A DNA stretch of 47,918 bases from Actinomycetes bacterium (GCA_021798985.1 JAJZBI010000028.1:1-47918), one strand, 5' to 3'. Shown: positions 7,808 through 16,307, counted from the stretch's first letter. The notes: a model not told the origin generated them from the letters alone. A program made the numbers and translations.

Positions 7808-8800
7808 TCAGCCGCCCGGGTCCCGGTCGAAGCGATCGAGCCAGCCGCCGACGCGGTCGACGACGCTGCGCACCCCCTGCTCGGCGCGCTGGACCATCGT
7901 GGAGAAGCGCTCGCGGTAGTGGCGGAACGCCACGTCGAACTCCGAGCTCGCCGGGGGCTCCTGGCCCCGGCGCACGTACTGCCCGGCGCGGATGCGATCG
8001 AAGTCGCCCGCCGCGACCCAGTTCATCAGCTCCTTGACGCGGCGCACCGGGAAGGGATGCGTGGCGCGGATCTCGGAGAAAAAGCGTGACCAGCGGGCAA
8101 AGGGGTCCTCCTCGCCCTCGTACTCGGCCGCCTGGCGCAAGAAGGCGTCGAGGTTCATCTCCTCGATCGGGCCCCCGGCGATGCGCATCAAGGTCCGGCA
8201 GGGCACGAGCGGGTCGCCCACCACGAGCGCGGCGGCGCGGTCGGCGGTGAGCTCGGCGGTGCGCGACCACTCCAAGAGCGCGAAGTACAGGCCCATCAAG
8301 GGCAGCCCCGCCAGCGGCCCGGCGCGCAGCACGCCGCGCAGCACCTGCTGGACGAGCTGGAAGGCGGTCGTGAGCGCCACGTGGTCGGCGAGCACGTGGC
8401 CCATCTCATGGGCGAGCACCGAGAAGCGCTCGTCTTCTGCGAACGAGCGCACCAGGCCGGAGTTCACCAGCATCACGGGCTCGTGGGTGCCGATGGTCAT
8501 CGCGTTGCCGATCGGCTGCTGGGTGACGTACAGCTTGGGGACCTCGGCGATGTCGAGCACGTACGCAGAGCGCTGCTCGGCGCTCCAGATCGCCGGCAGC
8601 TGGTCCGCCCCGAGGCGTACCGCCTGGCCCAAGAAGAGCTGGCGGACCTGGCGCTCGTATTGGAACTCGCTCAGGCGCTTGATCGCCCGGTCGAACAGCG
8701 GGACCGAGTGCAAGGCGGCCGTCGCCGCCCGGTCGGCCGGATGGGCAAAGCCCTGGGCGCTGATCTGCTCGTAGCGAAATGCCGGTTCGATCGCCGTCAT
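7808..8800 (-). CDS. M48-family zinc metalloprotease
   Basis: This 330-aa gluzincin has the zinc site H131-E-M-G-H135 and the third ligand E183 in TAELTADRAA, exactly as in M48 (HtpX/Ste24/YggG-like) peptidases. A hydrophobic helix (VLRAGPLAGLPLMGLYFALL) sits between the HExxH and ExxxD helices. There is no multi-span N-terminal membrane region as in HtpX, so this is the soluble or peripheral subgroup. The ATG at 8800 follows GGGGAGGCC, a good Shine-Dalgarno. M48 proteases degrade misfolded membrane or surface proteins, and the target here is not shown. Confidence 0.88.
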   Translation of the reverse strand: MTAIEPAFRYEQISAQGFAHPADRAATAALHSVPLFDRAIKRLSEFQYERQVRQLFLGQAVRLGADQLPAIWSAEQRSAYVLDIAEVPKLYVTQQPIGNAMTIGTHEPVMLVNSGLVRSFAEDERFSVLAHEMGHVLADHVALTTAFQLVQQVLRGVLRAGPLAGLPLMGLYFALLEWSRTAELTADRAAALVVGDPLVPCRTLMRIAGGPIEEMNLDAFLRQAAEYEGEEDPFARWSRFFSEIRATHPFPVRRVKELMNWVAAGDFDRIRAGQYVRRGQEPPASSEFDVAFRHYRERFSTMVQRAEQGVRSVVDRVGGWLDRFDRDPGG

Positions 8801-8912
8801 GTGGCCTCCCCGGGGCGGCGTGCCGCCGTGCCCGCAGGCTACCGCCGGGCGCGCCGCCAGTGACCTCGCGCTGCGAGCTCGCCGGACGACCAAGGCGCCC
8901 GGCGCACTTGGC

Positions 8913-10109
8913 TCAGTGGGCGGCTCGCTTGGCCGTGCAGTCGGCCGGGAAGCCGGCGAGCGGTGAGGTGGCAAAGTGCCAGTGGTTGTAGGCACTGGCG
9001 AGGCCGACCGCGGCGCGCACGTAGGGGGCGGCGGAGACGAAGTTGCCGAGATCAAGGCAGCTGGCTCGCTTCACCTGCGCGACGGTCGCCTGCGGCGTGA
9101 GCGAGAGTACGTGGGCGGCGCCCTCGGCAAAGGAGTTCCACGCCTCGACGTTGATCGCCCCGTTCGCACAGCGAAGTGGCGTGGGCACCGCGGTCGTGCT
9201 CTGGCTCAGCGGGACGTCGCACAGCGCGACCGCCGAGACCGAGCGCGCCGGCAACAGCTGCATGTGCACCGGGCCGCTCGCTGCGGCCTTGGCCATCGGC
9301 CCGTTGGCCGCGGCCACTCCGCCGAGCGCGCCGTAAGGGATCACGATGCTCGGCGTGCCGACCGCATACGCCGCGACCTGGTAGTTCTGGAACGTGATGC
9401 GCAGCCCGAAGGGGGTGAGCGACCACGCCGTGAAATTCGCCGCCACCGGCGCGGTGCCCGGGTCGAACATCGTCGGGTCGAGGTAGCTGCCAAGCACCGG
9501 GCGGAGCAGGCGGCGGCTTTGCTGCGAGAGCACCGCGAGGTAGTCGCTCTTTGGCCGGAACAGCTCGGCCAGACTGAGCGCCGCCCCGGTGCGCAGGTCG
9601 AAGGTGCGGGTACTCACCGTGGTCGTCGGGTGCGCGGCGCCCGCCGGCATGATGCCGGCCGCGCTGAGGAAGCCCACATAGCGCGAGGTGTCGATCGTCG
9701 TCTGCACCCCTCCGAACAAGCTGGAGGCAAAATGCGGCGCCCCCGGTGCGAGCGGGCCGAAGCGCGCAAGCTCTTGGAAGAATCCCGATTCAGCGCCAAA
9801 GGCATCCGAGCGGAGCCGGGCGTTGATCGCCTCGCCGGCGAGCGAGGACGTCACGAGCTGGGGGTAGGGAAGTGAGACGGTCCAGGACGGGTTCGCCCGG
9901 TGCGCGGCGGCAATGCGTGCCAGCACGGCGCCCGGGGGGCGCGGGGCGGGCGCGCTCGACTCCGCCACGTGATGGGCCCGCACGTGATGGGCCGGCACGA
10001 TCTGGGCCGCTGCGGCGCTGCCACCGGCCACCAGCGAGACAAGCAACGCCGCGACGGTGGCTGCTCCGACTCGGGCGTGGCGGGGCGAACGGCGGCGAGG
10101 CGTGGGCAT
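8913..10109 (-). CDS. secreted DUF3298 (RsiV-like) domain protein
   Basis: This 398-aa protein begins with a basic, hydrophobic secretion signal (PRRRSPRHARVG followed by AATVAALLVSLVAGGSAAAA, cut near residue 34). Its centre has the DUF3298 hallmarks: LSLAELFRPKSDYLAVLSQ, then FTAWSLTPFGLRITFQNYQVAAYAVG and PSIVIPYGAL. DUF3298 occurs in extracytoplasmic sensors such as the anti-sigma factor RsiV, which binds lysozyme, but here there is no cytoplasmic anti-sigma domain. Two C-terminal cysteines and one near ALCDVPL could form disulfides. The ATG at 10109 precedes the signal peptide, and the longer upstream frame is rejected. Role: cell-surface protein of unknown ligand. Confidence 0.8.
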   Translation of the reverse strand: MPTPRRRSPRHARVGAATVAALLVSLVAGGSAAAAQIVPAHHVRAHHVAESSAPAPRPPGAVLARIAAAHRANPSWTVSLPYPQLVTSSLAGEAINARLRSDAFGAESGFFQELARFGPLAPGAPHFASSLFGGVQTTIDTSRYVGFLSAAGIMPAGAAHPTTTVSTRTFDLRTGAALSLAELFRPKSDYLAVLSQQSRRLLRPVLGSYLDPTMFDPGTAPVAANFTAWSLTPFGLRITFQNYQVAAYAVGTPSIVIPYGALGGVAAANGPMAKAAASGPVHMQLLPARSVSAVALCDVPLSQSTTAVPTPLRCANGAINVEAWNSFAEGAAHVLSLTPQATVAQVKRASCLDLGNFVSAAPYVRAAVGLASAYNHWHFATSPLAGFPADCTAKRAAH

Positions 10110-10227
10110 CGCGGCAGTGTAGGGGCGCGCCTCGCCGTTGGCGTCGCGGGCCCACGGCCCTCGTACGGTCCGCCTACCGGGTCGTCGGTTGGCTCGACGG
10201 ACTTCGGGATGGGCGCACCAGTGCGAT

Positions 10228-11361
10228 TCAATCCGGCGGGTCGAGGCGGGCGAGGCGTCGGCGCACGGCAGCGAGCAGCGCCCGCTCGGTCGAGAAGTCG
10301 AGCTCACCGAAGCCATAGAGGCGAACGGCACGGCGCCGGAGCGCCGAGCCGGGATTCTCGGTCCCCTCGCGCAGCCCGACGAGCGCGTCGCGCTCGAGCG
10401 CGACGACGGCGCCCGGCGGCGCGGCGGGGGCATCTGGGCCGAGATCGACCTCGCTGAGGAGCACATTGCGCTCGGTGATCCGCAGTGCGATCGCCTCCCG
10501 CCTCGTGCTCGGGCCGCCGCCGCTTCCCCACCAGTCATCGACGACGGCGTAGGAAAGGCGCGCCAAGAGCGCGTTCATCTGGGCCCGAAGCGGCTCGCCG
10601 ATCTGGTCGACCGGCAAGAGCGCGCCGGTCCCCACCGCGTCGCTGCGGACCTCGTCGGTGTACCAGATGCGGTAGTCACCGGGCCCGGTGCCACCGGTGG
10701 CCGAGGAGAACGTCGTCGTCGGCGCCATCGGGGCGACACCGAGGCGCTCGAAGCAACCGCCAAGTACGCCGGCGGGATCAGCGACGAGGTCCTCGTAGCG
10801 GATCTGGAGGCAGCGATCGGGGTGGCGATCGGCGAAGTCGACCATCCGGGCGGTGCGATCGACCCAGTAGGCGGCGAGCGCGGCAACGCTGTTGGTCGGG
10901 AACATCGCCGCGACCTGCGCGAAGCCGTAGTCGGCGAGACCCCACGGCGAGGACTGCAGACCGCTCGCGATCGTGTCCATGCCATGGCGGTAGAGGCAGA
11001 TGATCGTGGCGCGCGGGAACAGCTCGGCAAGCAGCGGGAGGTGGAAGACGTTGGAGAGCGACTTGTCGCACCAGCGCGCCGTGCTGCGGCGAGCGACGTA
11101 GCGGCCCATCAGCTCCCCCACCGCGCGACGCGCCCCGGCGCGCCCCTCGGGCGGGTCGAGGCCGAGCCCCTCCGCGATGCGCACGTAGCTCGCCGCCAGT
11201 ACGGCGATGTCGGTCTCGCTCGGACAGCTGAGCTCGGGGTGCGCGTCGAGCAGGAGGCGGAGCAAGGTTGAGCCGCTTCGGGCGGTGCAGGCGATGAAGG
11301 CCGCCGCGGCATCCGCCGCGCCGACGCTCGGCCCCTCGGGCTCGGCCTGGCGCGCGCTCAC
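10228..11361 (-). CDS. sulfotransferase family protein
   Basis: This 377-aa protein carries the PAPS-binding signatures: a 5'-phosphosulfate loop CTARSGSTLLRLLL (residues 25-38) and a 3'-phosphate motif in FPRATIICLYRHGMDTIAS (115-133), followed by a typical IRYEDLVADP. Sulfotransferases move sulfate from PAPS to hydroxyls on lipids, glycans or small molecules. Roughly the last 120 residues (after YAVVDDWWG) are a separate helical-basic tail not needed for the fold. The GTG at 11361 begins the recognisable protein, and upstream translation is low-complexity. The acceptor is unknown. The neighbouring small membrane-protein ORF is transcribed in the same direction. Confidence 0.85.
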   Translation of the reverse strand: MSARQAEPEGPSVGAADAAAAFIACTARSGSTLLRLLLDAHPELSCPSETDIAVLAASYVRIAEGLGLDPPEGRAGARRAVGELMGRYVARRSTARWCDKSLSNVFHLPLLAELFPRATIICLYRHGMDTIASGLQSSPWGLADYGFAQVAAMFPTNSVAALAAYWVDRTARMVDFADRHPDRCLQIRYEDLVADPAGVLGGCFERLGVAPMAPTTTFSSATGGTGPGDYRIWYTDEVRSDAVGTGALLPVDQIGEPLRAQMNALLARLSYAVVDDWWGSGGGPSTRREAIALRITERNVLLSEVDLGPDAPAAPPGAVVALERDALVGLREGTENPGSALRRRAVRLYGFGELDFSTERALLAAVRRRLARLDPPD

Positions 11362-11579
11362 CTGGGCGATCGTAGGGGGCGCATCGCGCGGGCGCAGGGG
11401 CGAACCACGGCCGTGTCGCTCGCCGACGCGCGATTGCGGCCGACCTCCCCGTGCGCGCGGGATCGGCCGCCACCACGACCCGCTCGCTGTGCTCTCTGGC
11501 CGACGCGATCGAGTGAGCGCCGGTCTGGCGCACGACGTGGCGCTACCACGTGACCGCCGCCTTCGCGCCTTGGCCATGC

Positions 11580-11876
11580 TCAGCGCCAAAGGCTGCGGGC
11601 GATCGAGAGGTACCACCAGCCACCGGCGAGAGAGAGCGCGGCCACCACGAAGAAGAACGTCGCCCACCCCGAGGCGCCATAGGAGGCACAGATCCCGCCC
11701 GCGCTGCCCGCGACACCGGCGCCGAGGAGGTCGGCGGCGCCGAAGAAGCGAGGGCGGCGGTACACCCACGGGATGATCAGACGCTGCAGGCCCGGCCGTG
11801 GCGGCGACCGCCACCACCGACAAAGGCGCCTCCACGCGGTGTCTCCACCTGCATCCATCGGATGCCTCTTTGCCAT
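11580..11876 (-). CDS. small membrane protein (putative)
   Basis: The 98-aa frame has a basic N-terminal half (RRLCRWWRSPPRPGLQRLIIPWVYRRPRF) and then two hydrophobic helices (GAADLLGAGVAGSAGGICASYG and WATFFFVVAALSLAGGWWYLSIA). The charge pattern before the first helix fits the positive-inside rule, and the composition looks protein-like rather than a shadow. The start could be the ATG at 11876 or the one at 11858. No family is recognised. It lies upstream of and collinear with the sulfotransferase but 218 bases away. Confidence 0.5.
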   Translation of the reverse strand: MAKRHPMDAGGDTAWRRLCRWWRSPPRPGLQRLIIPWVYRRPRFFGAADLLGAGVAGSAGGICASYGASGWATFFFVVAALSLAGGWWYLSIARSLWR

Positions 11877-12029
11877 GAAATCTGCACGGGTGATACCACG
11901 ATCTCGGTGATTGGCGTGCCCAAGATCACCCAGCACGTTGCTCGGTCCACGTGGCCGTCGCGCGCCCTCACCACCGGGGCAAACGAGCAGTGCCGCGCCT
12001 TCAAAAGGGGGAGCGAGACCGCGGCGAGC

Positions 12030-12704
12030 TCAGCGCGTGAATGCCCGGCGCTCGAGCAGTCGCACGGCGCCGCCGACCTCGACCAGGCCGCTGTGTGACG
12101 CCGGACGGGCCAGGATGCGGGAGTTGTGGCCCTGACGGATGTCGATTGGCCGACCGAGCGCTTGGCACAGCAACAACGCGGCCGAACCGGTCGCCTCGTC
12201 TTCGAGGATGCCGACGCCGCCGGGGAACACCCGGGCGCGCAGGACACCGGCCGCCTCGTCGATCCACGCCCAGACCTCCACCATGGCGCCGTCCCCGGGA
12301 GGCGTGGCGGCCTCGACCGCCGCGGGATCCTCGAGCTCGTGCAGCACGAAGGGTGGGGCGTCGGCCGGATCGGCACGGATGAAGGTGGACTCGCCCTCGC
12401 GCCAGGTCGCCACCTCCCCCGCCGGCGGGCGAAGCACATCAACGGGCGTCCCTTCCTCGGCCAGGAGGTAGGCCGTCCCAACGAGCGGGTGGCCGGCAAG
12501 CGCCAGCTCGGTCGCCGGCGTGAAGATCTGCAGCCGAGCGCGCTGGCGGTCGTCGACGAACACGGTCTCAGAAAAGCCCAGCGCGGCGGCAACGTCCTGG
12601 CGAGCGTCTCGGGGGATGGCGGCGCCGTCGAGGAAGACGCCCAGCGCGTTTCCCCCCGTGCCGTCGAGGCCGAGGAACACCGAAAGGACGCACAGCTCGC
12701 TCAT
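12030..12704 (-). CDS. PhzF-family isomerase/epimerase-like protein
   Basis: This 224-aa protein has the PhzF pattern: GGNALGVFLDG, LGFSETVFV with the catalytic glutamate E46, IFTPATELALAGHPLVGTAYLL, and a second-half EDEATGSAALLL. PhzF-type enzymes have two similar half-barrels and catalyse isomerisations such as diaminopimelate-epimerase-like proton shifts. Most members are of unknown substrate. At 224 residues it is shorter than the usual 260-290, with much of the second half's middle missing. The ATG at 12704 follows GGAGGAG, which favours it over the ATG six codons upstream. Confidence 0.8.
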   Translation of the reverse strand: MSELCVLSVFLGLDGTGGNALGVFLDGAAIPRDARQDVAAALGFSETVFVDDRQRARLQIFTPATELALAGHPLVGTAYLLAEEGTPVDVLRPPAGEVATWREGESTFIRADPADAPPFVLHELEDPAAVEAATPPGDGAMVEVWAWIDEAAGVLRARVFPGGVGILEDEATGSAALLLCQALGRPIDIRQGHNSRILARPASHSGLVEVGGAVRLLERRAFTR

Positions 12705-12922
12705 CTGCTCCTCCACTGGCACCTTCGCATCAGTCGATGCTGGCCATTTCGCTTGGCGATGGCAATCGGCCCAAAGCGCAGGCCGCGGTCAGATCTCCGC
12801 GGCCACCTCGATTCATGCCTGGCGTTCCTCACCGAGGTCCGCCAGGTCCCACTGCGGCGGCGCGAGATGATGGGGGCGGCCCCGCGCCAACCAGCTGCCC
12901 GCCATGGGCCGCTTCGCTCCGA

Positions 12923-13459
12923 TCAAGTCGATCCCTCGGCCTCGTACACCGCGGCGGAGAAGGCGTCGAGCGCCGCCTCGCAGCGGGCGACCGCCTCGGC
13001 TGCCTTGGCGGCCTCGCTGGCGCCGAGGACGTCGCGGGCCTGCACCTTGGCAAGCCAGCTCTTCAGCTTGGCGAGGTCTTCGTCGTTCTCCTCGAGCTCG
13101 GCGTAGGTGAGATGCAAGGCGGCGAGCTCCCGGGCGATCTCAGCCTCGAAGTCCGCGCAGCGCCCGAGGATCTCGCTGTACTCCTCGTCGCGGGCCTGGT
13201 TGTAGACCGAGCAGATCTCGGCCTGGCCGGCGAGCACGTCGGAGGCGAGCAGGTAGCCGGTCCCCTCGAGGCTGGCGATCTCGCGCTGCAGCGCCCGCAG
13301 GGCCCGCTCGGCGGCTGCCGAGGCGGGCAGCGCGGCGATGCCGTCTTGGAGGTAGACGGCACCGAGCGAGCGCAGCCTTCGCCAGACCATCGCCCGGATG
13401 CGCGCCGGCTCGGCAGGGACCTTGTAGACGAGGGTCAGCCAGCGCACCTCGTTCGCCAT
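12923..13459 (-). CDS. ChrB N-terminal-domain protein (chromate-resistance regulator-like)
   Basis: This 178-aa protein matches the ChrB N-terminal domain: VRWLTLVYKVPAEPARIRAMVWRRLRSLGAVYLQDGIAALP, then EYSEILGRCADFEAEIARE and ENDEDLAKLKSWLAKVQARD. ChrB proteins sense or respond to chromate and control efflux genes, and the domain is DNA-binding or regulatory. The C-terminal oxidoreductase-like half of full-length ChrB is absent. The gene is divergent from a cation-transporter gene, with two inverted repeats in the 100-base gap, so it probably regulates that transporter and itself. No ChrA permease lies in the window, so the effector may be another metal. Confidence 0.82.
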   Translation of the reverse strand: MANEVRWLTLVYKVPAEPARIRAMVWRRLRSLGAVYLQDGIAALPASAAAERALRALQREIASLEGTGYLLASDVLAGQAEICSVYNQARDEEYSEILGRCADFEAEIARELAALHLTYAELEENDEDLAKLKSWLAKVQARDVLGASEAAKAAEAVARCEAALDAFSAAVYEAEGST

Positions 13460-13483
13460 TGGCGCAGCATAGACAGCCCAGCC

Positions 13484-13502
13484 GTGACAAGAGCTCCGTC
13501 AC
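13484..13502. promoter_or_regulatory. inverted repeat upstream of chrB-like gene
   Basis: GTGAC (13484-13488) and GTCAC (13498-13502) are separated by nine bases. The repeat lies 25 bases upstream of the chrB-like start and shares the GTGAC core with the stronger repeat at 13520-13535. A candidate second operator half-set for a ChrB-type regulator. Confidence 0.4.
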
Positions 13503-13519
13503 TGCAGCGATTGTTAGAA

Positions 13520-13535
13520 TGTCACAGCCGTGACA
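13520..13535. promoter_or_regulatory. palindromic operator candidate (TGTCAC-N4-GTGACA)
   Basis: A perfect 6-bp inverted repeat TGTCAC AGCC GTGACA lies midway between the divergent chrB-like and CDF-like genes, 24 bases before the CDF start and about 60 before chrB. Position and symmetry fit the binding site of a dimeric repressor controlling both directions. Confidence 0.55.
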
Positions 13536-13558
13536 TCGAGCACGTCAAGGAGGCCCTG

Positions 13559-14167
13559 ATGGCAAGCGACGACGTCGCGATGGCGAGCACCGGCCGGCCA
13601 CAATTGCTCGCGCGGGGCCGCGCGCTCGAGTGGATCACCTTGAGCTGGAACGTGATCGGCATCGTCGTGCTGGCGATCGCCGCGATCGCCGCCCGCTCGG
13701 TAGCGCTCGCCGGCTTCGGCCTCGACAGCCTGATCGAGATCGGGGCCTCGACCGTCGTCTTGTGGGAGCTCGCCGACGTCGACGCCGGGCGCCAGCGCCG
13801 GGCGCTGCGCCTCATCGGTGGCGCCTTCGTGCTGCTGGCCGGCTACCTCGCCATCCAGAGCTCGCTCGTCCTCGCGACCGGCGACCACCCTCGCCACAGC
13901 GTCCTCGGCATTGTCTGGACCGCCATCACCGCGGCCGTGATGTTTTCGCTCGCGGCGGGCAAGGCGGCGACGGGCAAGGCGCTCGACAACGCGGTGTTGC
14001 GCACCGAGGGCAAGGTGACGACGATCGACGGCATCTTGGCGCTCGCCGTGCTGATCGGCCTCGTCCTCAACGCCACGCTGGGCTGGTGGTGGGCGGACCC
14101 CGCTGCCGGCTACGTCCTCGTCTACTACGGCGCTCGGGAGGCCAAAGCCGCCCTGCACGCGACGTGA
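13559..14167 (+). CDS. CDF-like cation transporter lacking the cytoplasmic domain
   Basis: This 202-aa protein has five to six membrane helices. It includes the cation-diffusion-facilitator signature GFGLDSLIEIGASTVVLWEL (TM2, with the D-x-x-x-E metal-ligand pair) and TEGKVTTIDGILALAVLIGLVLN (TM5 with an aspartate). CDF proteins export Zn, Co, Cd or Fe by proton antiport. The usual 80-100-residue C-terminal metal-sensing domain is missing: the protein ends right after the last helix at AREAKAALHAT. The ATG follows a perfect AAGGAGG. Divergence from a chrB-like gene suggests metal-dependent control. Confidence 0.8.
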   Translation: MASDDVAMASTGRPQLLARGRALEWITLSWNVIGIVVLAIAAIAARSVALAGFGLDSLIEIGASTVVLWELADVDAGRQRRALRLIGGAFVLLAGYLAIQSSLVLATGDHPRHSVLGIVWTAITAAVMFSLAAGKAATGKALDNAVLRTEGKVTTIDGILALAVLIGLVLNATLGWWWADPAAGYVLVYYGAREAKAALHAT

Positions 14168-14281
14168 CGCCAGCGGCGCAATCGTCACGCCGCGCTCCTG
14201 TGCTGCGCGGCGCCAACATCCACAGCCAACGCCCATGCTCGCTTCATCGAAGCGTCAGGTGGGCGCCCTAGCGTAAGGGCC

Positions 14282-14353
14282 ATGGAACGTCCTCCCGCTC
14301 AAGACGCGCGCCCCACCGGGCAGCGGGCGAGGCGGCGCGAGGTCACCTCGTGA
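14282..14353 (+). CDS. 23-codon upstream ORF coupled to the flavocytochrome gene
   Basis: An ATG at 14282 opens a 23-codon frame, very basic at the end (ARPTGQRARRREVTS). Its TGA stop overlaps the GTG start of the flavocytochrome gene (GTGA, 14350-14353). Translation of this leader would deliver ribosomes directly onto the reductase start, which has no Shine-Dalgarno of its own beyond the purines of GCGCGAGG. It is either a real coupling leader or an alternative N-terminal context. It resembles no known protein. Confidence 0.4.
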   Translation: MERPPAQDARPTGQRARRREVTS

Positions 14354-15741
14354 CCGCCGCCCCCTCCGCCCTAAAGCGCGGCGCCCCGCCCCGGGGTGGT
14401 GCGGGCCGGGTCCCGCACCACCGCCGCACGCCGGCCCCCCGCCCCGGCCAGGTCGACCTGGCGCTCGTGGCCGTCGCCCTCGGCGGTGGCATCACCGTCG
14501 GCAGCGCGCTCGTCAACGAGACGGCCTCCCAGCTGAGCGCGGCCGGCGGCATCGCGATGTTCCTCGGCAACCTGACGGGCCTGGTGGGCACCTACCTCGC
14601 GCTCGTGATGTTCCTCTTGATCAGCCGGCTGCCCTTCGTCGAGCGCCTGTTGGGCCAAGACGGGTTGTTGCGCTGGCACCGCAAGCTGTCGCCGTGGCCG
14701 ATCTCGCTGATCGTCGCGCACGCCTTCTTGCTCACGATCGCCTACGCGCAGTCCACCCACAACGGCTTTTTCGGCCAGATCGGGGCGTTCGTCTCGACCT
14801 ACCCGGGCATGTTGACCGCCTTCGTCGGCTTCGGCCTGTTCATCGCCGTGGCCGCCGTCTCGGTGTTCTCGGTCCGCCGCCGGCTGCGCCGCGAGACCTG
14901 GTGGGCGATCCACCTCATGATGTACGCCGCCTTCGCACTCGCCTTCGCGCACGAGGTCGTGCTCGGCCCGTCCTTCGTCAACCATCCCCTCGCCCAGATC
15001 CTCTGGTCGCTCGTGTGGGCGGCAACCGCCGGGCTGGTCCTCACCTACCGCTTCGGCCTGCCGATCCTTCGCAGCCTGCGCCACGACGTGCGCGTCGACC
15101 ACACCCGCGTCGAGGCCGACGGCGTGACCTCGATCCTGTTGACGGGCCGGAACTTGGAGCGCCTGGCGATCTCGGGCGGCCAGTTCTTCGAGTGGCGCTT
15201 TCTGCGCCGCGGCCTGTGGTGGCAGGCGCACCCCTACACCCTCTCCGCCCGCCCGCAGCCCCCCTACCTCCGCCTCACGGTGCAGGCGGTCGGCGACCAC
15301 TCGAGCGCCATCGCCAAGCTGCCCCGTGGGACGCGCGTCTTCCTCGAGGGCCCCTACGGCGCCTTCACGAGCCACGCCAAGAAGGGCCAGAAGGTCTCGA
15401 TCATCGCCGGCGGCGTCGGGGTGACCGCCGCCCGGGCGTTGCTGGAGGACCTTGGAGCGAACGCCGTCCCCTTCGTCGTCCTGCGCTCGACGACCGAGGC
15501 TCACCTCCCCCTCGCCGGCGAGGTTCGCCAGCTCGCCGAGGCGCGCGGCGGCAGCGTGAAGGTCGTCACCGGGTCGCGCCGTGAGGTGCCCGCCGACCAG
15601 GTGGTCGCGCTGCTCCCCGAGCTGCGCCGCCGCGACGTCTACGTCTCGGGCTCCGAAGCCTTCGTCCGGGCGGTGACCACCGAACTCGAGCGCCGCCGGG
15701 TCCCCAAAGAGCTCATCCACTCGGAGGTCTACGCGCTGTGA
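14350..15741 (+). CDS. ferric-reductase-like flavocytochrome (haem membrane domain plus FAD/NAD(P)H reductase)
   Basis: This 463-aa protein has an N-terminal membrane haem domain with about six helices. Candidate haem ligands are H110 (LLRWHRKLSPW), H124 (IVAHAFLL), H188 and H201 (IHLMMYAAFALAFAHE). A ferredoxin-reductase unit follows, with flavin motif HPYTLSARP (294-302) and nucleotide loop GGVGVTAARAL (354-364). Enzymes of this build take electrons from cytosolic NAD(P)H via FAD and haem to the outer face of the membrane, reducing metals, oxygen or a partner flavoprotein. The stop overlaps the start of the FMN-binding gene (GTGA), implying that the latter accepts its electrons. Confidence 0.9.
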   Translation: MTAAPSALKRGAPPRGGAGRVPHHRRTPAPRPGQVDLALVAVALGGGITVGSALVNETASQLSAAGGIAMFLGNLTGLVGTYLALVMFLLISRLPFVERLLGQDGLLRWHRKLSPWPISLIVAHAFLLTIAYAQSTHNGFFGQIGAFVSTYPGMLTAFVGFGLFIAVAAVSVFSVRRRLRRETWWAIHLMMYAAFALAFAHEVVLGPSFVNHPLAQILWSLVWAATAGLVLTYRFGLPILRSLRHDVRVDHTRVEADGVTSILLTGRNLERLAISGGQFFEWRFLRRGLWWQAHPYTLSARPQPPYLRLTVQAVGDHSSAIAKLPRGTRVFLEGPYGAFTSHAKKGQKVSIIAGGVGVTAARALLEDLGANAVPFVVLRSTTEAHLPLAGEVRQLAEARGGSVKVVTGSRREVPADQVVALLPELRRRDVYVSGSEAFVRAVTTELERRRVPKELIHSEVYAL

Positions 15742-16307
15742 AACCCAAGCAGACCGTGCTCATGACGCTCGCGGCCGGGACCGGCCTGGCGGTCGTCGTC
15801 GTCGCTCACTCACCAAGCGGCGTGCACCTCAGCGCTTCGTCGGCGAGCGGGCCGAGCGGGTCGGCGACCTCGTCGTCTGGTGGCACGAAGCCCTCGGCCA
15901 GCTCGTCGAGCGGCGGCGCCAAGCACCACCAGCCCCCGACGCATACGACCCACCCCAAGCACCAGTCGAATCCGGCCGCGAGCTCGGGCGCTGGCGCGGG
16001 TTCGTCTTCGTCGTCGGGCTCGACCAGCTCGGGGAGCGCGACCGGCCAGGCGGTCAACTACGGCTATGGCGTGTTGGCGGTGCGCGTGTCGGTCAGCGGC
16101 GGCCACATCACCGCGGTCAGTGTGCCGGTGCTCCAGACCGCCGAGTCCTACTCCCAACAGATCGCCCAGCAGGTCTTCCCGATGCTGAAGAGCGAGGTGC
16201 TCTCCGCCCAGAGCGCCAACATCTCGACGATCAGCGGCGCCAGCTACACGAGCGAGGCGTACGCGATGTCGCTCCAGAACGCGCTGAAAAAGCTGCACTT
16301 CTCCTAA
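15738..16307 (+). CDS. exported FMN-binding-domain protein
   Basis: This 189-aa protein has one N-terminal membrane anchor (TVLMTLAAGTGLAVVVVAH), a roughly 75-residue Ser/Gly/Pro/His linker, and an FMN_bind domain at about 105-189. It ends in ISGASYTSEAYAMSLQNAL. The SGAS-YTS stretch is the flavinylation motif to which ApbE attaches FMN through a phosphoester at Ser/Thr (here S169). No apbE is in the window. GTGA overlap with the flavocytochrome gene makes an operon of reductase plus extracytoplasmic flavin carrier. The long linker would let the domain reach across the cell wall. A decayed copy of this gene's 3' third lies at 18.56 kb. Confidence 0.88.
   Translation: MKPKQTVLMTLAAGTGLAVVVVAHSPSGVHLSASSASGPSGSATSSSGGTKPSASSSSGGAKHHQPPTHTTHPKHQSNPAASSGAGAGSSSSSGSTSSGSATGQAVNYGYGVLAVRVSVSGGHITAVSVPVLQTAESYSQQIAQQVFPMLKSEVLSAQSANISTISGASYTSEAYAMSLQNALKKLHFS

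Noticed and set aside
10138-11271. 377-codon + strand frame opposite the sulfotransferase
   Set aside because: The minus frame has both PAPS-binding motifs; the + frame is low complexity.
12737-13558. + strand extension upstream of the CDF-like transporter
   Set aside because: It runs antisense through the chrB-like gene, and the perfect AAGGAGG before 13559 fixes the start there.
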